NCBI GenBank assembly: GCA_012515495.1
Contig: JAAYYH010000039.1
Span: 1-7,598, forward strand
DNA from: Coriobacteriaceae bacterium
GTDB taxonomy: Bacteria; Actinomycetota; Coriobacteriia; Coriobacteriales; UBA8131
Length of the DNA: 7,598 nt
Reading direction: 5' to 3'
The notes beneath the pieces are model-generated. The model was given only the letters and a program-made list of their open reading frames with translations. It did not search any database and was not told the origin of the DNA. A program made the position numbers and the translations under genes. Positions 6,202 to 7,598 of this stretch are shown in pieces (the stretch's first letter is position 1; every line of letters starts with the position of its first letter).

Positions 6202-6654
6202 GTGGCGCTGGTTAGCGTGATACTTGGTTCCAGATCAGACCTTGAGGCGATGGAACCCTGCACCAGAAAACTAGAAGAATTCTCTGTGCCCTACGAGCTG
6301 ATCATTGCCAGCGCGCATCGTAATCCCGCAAAAGTACATGACTTCGCTTCAACTGCGGAGAAAAACGGCGTCAAGGTGATTATCGCCGCCGCGGGAAAGG
6401 CCGCTCATCTTGCTGGAGTCGTGGCCGCAGATACAACTTTGCCGGTCATCGCAGTGCCAATGCGAACGAGTGATCTGGGAGGATTGGACTCACTACTCTC
6501 TATGGTGCAGATGCCAACCGGTGTCCCGGTGGCTACGGTTGCAATCAATGGAGCCGCGAACGCTGCTATTTTGGCTTTGCAGATACTGGCTACGTCGGAC
6601 GAGCGATATCGTGAGACGATCAAAGCCTACAAGAAGGGTCTTTCTGAGCAATAG
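6202..6654 (+). CDS. purE: N5-carboxyaminoimidazole ribonucleotide mutase, class I PurE
   Basis: Predicted 150-residue cytoplasmic enzyme of de novo purine synthesis. Class I PurE converts N5-CAIR, made by PurK, to CAIR. Visible motifs are GSRSD (9-13), SAHR with the catalytic His39 (37-40), AAGKAAHLAGV (63-73), and LDSLLSMVQMPTGVPVATVAI (split at 95-104 and 105-115). Length is normal for the family. The start is GTG at 6202, set by AGGAG at 6191-6195 six bases upstream; the ATG at 6180 is out of frame. The usual partner purK is not adjacent. purE here is followed by hairpins and an insertion sequence, so it appears monocistronic in this window. Confidence 0.95.
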   Translation: MALVSVILGSRSDLEAMEPCTRKLEEFSVPYELIIASAHRNPAKVHDFASTAEKNGVKVIIAAAGKAAHLAGVVAADTTLPVIAVPMRTSDLGGLDSLLSMVQMPTGVPVATVAINGAANAAILALQILATSDERYRETIKAYKKGLSEQ

Positions 6655-6671
6655 CGTGACTTATGTAACTC

Positions 6672-6700
6672 TTAGACTCACATAAAATATGTGATACTAT
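6672..6700 (+). promoter_or_regulatory. Weak promoter-like pair downstream of purE
   Basis: TTAGAC (6672-6677) and TACTAT (6695-6700) are 17 bases apart in a short AT-rich stretch just after the purE stop. Each hexamer matches consensus only partly. If active, transcription would start near 6707, exactly before a run of three hairpins. The alternative is that this stretch is simply purE 3' UTR. Confidence 0.25.
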
Positions 6701-6706
6701 TCTCCA

Positions 6707-6816
6707 GAACACAAGGGCAAGTATTTTCTCTTGTGCGGGTGCTTGGTTTGGTCCCCCTCGTCCGAACCAGGTGCTCTAGAGAGACCAGTACTCCCCCTCT
6801 GTACTGGTCTCTTTCC
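6707..6816 (+). ncRNA. Candidate structured RNA: three hairpins, two with identical C-rich loops
   Basis: Hairpin 1 pairs CACAAG (6710-6715) with CTTGTG (6730-6735). Hairpin 2 pairs 6739-6751 with 6762-6774, thirteen pairs including four G-U. Hairpin 3 pairs 6780-6791 with 6801-6812, twelve perfect pairs, and is followed by TTTCC. The loops of hairpins 2 and 3 both begin with TCCCCCTC (6752-6759 and 6792-6799). The G-U pairs in hairpin 2 suggest selection on the plus-strand RNA rather than on DNA symmetry. C-rich loops next to a terminator are a known design of Gram-positive antisense small RNAs that bind Shine-Dalgarno sites. It could equally be the structured 3' end of the purE mRNA. It lacks the conserved GGAAG-type loop of SRP RNA and any tRNA fold. 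Confidence 0.4.
6780..6816 (+). terminator. Intrinsic terminator after purE / candidate small RNA
   Basis: AGAGACCAGTAC (6780-6791) is perfectly complementary to 6801-6812 around a 9-base loop, followed by TTTCC. The stem is long and strong; the T-run is short. It would end transcription from purE and help insulate the insertion sequence immediately downstream. Confidence 0.75.
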
Positions 6817-6833
6817 ATTCGGGCTCATGAGCC

Positions 6834-6860
6834 TGCCTCAAGCGCGAAGCGCTCGAGGCA
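6834..6860 (+). repeat. Hairpin near IS left end
   Basis: TGCCTC and AGCGC on the left pair with GCGCT and GAGGCA on the right around a GAA loop, with one A/C mismatch (11 pairs). Immediately upstream lies the perfect 12-bp palindrome GGCTCATGAGCC (6822-6833). These lie between the purE terminator and the proposed LE hairpin. They may belong to the element's left end or to the target site. Confidence 0.5.
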
Positions 6861-6866
6861 ATGAAC

Positions 6867-6883
6867 CACCCGCTATGCGGGTG
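6867..6883 (+). repeat. Proposed LE subterminal hairpin
   Basis: CACCCGC pairs with GCGGGTG around TAT, seven perfect pairs. Preceded by AAC, it resembles the right-end hairpin at 7567-7587 in 5'-arm sequence and loop size, as expected if TnpA binds both. Confidence 0.5.
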
Positions 6884-6906
6884 CGCGTCGATGGCTTTGC
6901 CGTGAT

Positions 6907-6992
6907 GCCAAAATGACCGCCTTCCGATAAGGCTAAGACACAAGTGTTCAAGTCGTATCGGCCTTATGTGAGAGAAAGGCGGTCATTTTGGC
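6907..6992 (+). promoter_or_regulatory. Long stem that buries the tnpA ribosome site and start codon
   Basis: GCCAAAATGACCGCCTT (6907-6923) is perfectly complementary over 17 bases to 6976-6992. The right arm contains the AAAGGCGG ribosome-site-like stretch and the TTG start of tnpA at 6988-6990. An inner stem, ATAAGGC (6927-6933) with GCCTTAT (6961-6967), leaves a 27-base loop. An alternative inner pairing is CCGATA (6924-6929) with TATCGG (6956-6961). In IS200 a leader stem-loop of this kind is known to repress transposase translation, and I infer the same role here. Confidence 0.75.
6947..6960 (+). repeat. Loop segment complementary to the tnpA 3' region (arm 1)
   Basis: TTCAAGTCGTATCG is the exact reverse complement of 7490-7503. 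It lies at the 3' side of the predicted loop of the tnpA leader stem, so it should be exposed in RNA or single-stranded DNA. Confidence 0.6.
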
Positions 6993-7443
6993 TAATCAAG
7001 CGAATAGCCTGTCGCACACGAAGTGGATGTGCAAGTACCACATCGTGTTCACACCTAAGTATAGGCGCAAGGTGATATTCAACCAATACAGAAATTCGCT
7101 CGGGGAGATCTTCAAGCAGCTTTGCAGTTACAAAGGAGTCGAGATAATCGAAGGGCATCTCATGTCCGACCACGTGCATATGCTGGTCAGCATACCTCCC
7201 AAGATGTCAGTGAGCTCCTTCATGGGATATCTCAAGGGGAAGAGCGCCTTGATGATGTTCGACAAGCATGCCAACCTGAAGTACAAGTACGGAAACCGCC
7301 ACTTCTGGGCGGAGGGGTACTATGTCTCAACCGTCGGTCTGAACGAGCAGACCATTGCAAAATACATCCGGGAGCAGGAAGCTCACGATATCGCTCTCGA
7401 TAAGCTCAGTGTCAAGGAATACGAGGACCCCTTCAAGGGGTAG
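6988..7443 (+). CDS. tnpA: IS200/IS605-family transposase TnpA (HUH/Y1)
   Basis: Predicted 151-residue single-strand DNA transposase. The HUH motif is HVH (His62 and His64, in SDHVHMLVSIP). The catalytic tyrosine is most likely Tyr126 in KYIREQ, with Gln130 as the third metal ligand, matching the YxxxQ helix of family members. The sequence starts with the typical SLSHTKWMCKYHIVFTPKYR block and ends EYEDPF; length is normal, so it appears intact. The start is TTG at 6988, the only position that keeps the conserved N-terminus. The ribosome site and start are inside a strong stem, implying very low expression. As a member of this family it should excise and insert single-stranded copies without target duplication. 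Confidence 0.95.
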   Translation: MANQANSLSHTKWMCKYHIVFTPKYRRKVIFNQYRNSLGEIFKQLCSYKGVEIIEGHLMSDHVHMLVSIPPKMSVSSFMGYLKGKSALMMFDKHANLKYKYGNRHFWAEGYYVSTVGLNEQTIAKYIREQEAHDIALDKLSVKEYEDPFKG

Positions 7444-7455
7444 CAGGTGATACCA

Positions 7456-7587
7456 GCGCCGCTTTGTGCGGCGCGCTACGCGTCAAAGGCGATACGACTT
7501 GAACGAAGTGAAAGGCAGCGCTTTTAGGCGCTGCCAGCACCACTTGGCCTTATAGGCCTTGTGCAAACCACCCCTTTGAGGGGTGGT
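7456..7587 (+). repeat. Right-end cluster of four hairpins
   Basis: Four stems follow tnpA in 132 bases. They are GCGCCGC/GCGGCGC (7456-7474, loop TTTGT), GGCAGCGC/GCGCTGCC (7514-7535), CAC..GGCCT/AGGCC..GTG (7541-7563, loop TAT) and ACCACCCCT/AGGGGTGGT (7567-7587, loop TTG). The last is the likely RE recognition hairpin. The others exceed what TnpA recognition needs and may form a structured RNA 3' of tnpA, or end the transcript. Confidence 0.65.
7490..7503 (+). repeat. Linker complementary to the tnpA leader loop (arm 2)
   Basis: CGATACGACTTGAA is the exact reverse complement of 6947-6960. It lies in the unpaired linker between the first and second right-end hairpins, so it is free to pair with the leader loop on the other side of tnpA. 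Confidence 0.6.
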
Positions 7588-7598
7588 CATGATTTCCA

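Larger units (their letters stand above)
6822..7592 (+). mobile_element. IS200-like element of the IS200/IS605 family (boundaries approximate)
   Basis: The element contains one intact tnpA, and no tnpB is visible within the window. Both ends hold subterminal hairpins instead of terminal inverted repeats, as the family requires. The left hairpin (6867-6883) and right hairpin (7567-7587) share the sequence AACCACCC at their 5' arms and have three-base loops, suggesting they are the LE and RE recognition structures. The exact cleavage points cannot be read: the left end lies somewhere in 6818-6866 and the right end close to 7588-7598. Insertion just after the purE terminator would be harmless to purE. 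Confidence 0.7.

Noticed and set aside
6707..6816. SRP RNA, 6S RNA or tRNA identity for the tandem hairpins
   Set aside because: There is no GGAAG-type SRP loop, no long 6S-like open bubble and no cloverleaf. The three separate hairpins do not match these folds.
6812..7598. TTTCCA at 6812-6817 and 7593-7598 as a target-site duplication
   Set aside because: IS200/IS605 elements do not duplicate their target and six bases can recur by chance. The right copy touches the window edge, so it cannot be evaluated.

Overview
The window reads as chromosomal DNA from a bacterium with roughly balanced base composition. G-rich Shine-Dalgarno sites precede several genes, and one start looks leaderless. 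The gene mix is an acetyl-CoA synthetase, an ECF-type riboflavin transporter subunit under an FMN riboswitch, class I PurE and a solo IS200-type transposase. This would suit an anaerobic or gut-type Actinomycetota, possibly Coriobacteriia, or a neighbouring Gram-positive group. The taxonomic guess is an inference and is weak.

Left part (1-3719, all minus strand). It holds the first 468 codons of acs (acetyl-CoA synthetase, running off the left edge). Next comes a 313-residue alpha-solenoid protein built from seven 26-residue HEAT/LRV-like repeats, then a 346-residue HAD-IIB phosphatase. Each is separated by 130-200 bases of non-coding DNA, so they are probably separate transcription units. 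The solenoid gene has a perfect TTGACA -35 box followed at once by a 15-bp dyad, which looks like an operator.

Middle (3720-5203). A 58-bp divergent gap carries a perfectly palindromic -10-like box, CAGTATACTG. It separates the HAD gene from a plus-strand radical SAM protein of the HemN/HemW family, which is probably translated from a leaderless or nearly leaderless mRNA. A strong 14-bp hairpin lies between this gene and the convergent ribU.

Right-middle (5204-6654). ribU, the riboflavin-specific ECF S component, is on the minus strand. It is preceded by a complete FMN riboswitch with an intrinsic terminator and a good promoter. Divergently, purE runs on the plus strand behind a TATAAT box. 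Flavin uptake and purine synthesis thus share a 400-base control region.

Right end (6655-7598). After purE come three consecutive hairpins. Two of them present the same C-rich loop, TCCCCCTC, and the last has an intrinsic-terminator form. This is either a structured purE 3' UTR or a small RNA. An IS200-like element follows, with an intact 151-residue HUH/Y1 transposase and no TnpB in view. A 17-bp stem buries the TTG start of tnpA. The loop of that stem is perfectly complementary over 14 bases to an apparently unpaired linker downstream of tnpA. Four more hairpins fill the element's right end.

No tRNA, rRNA, CRISPR array or phage gene was recognised.
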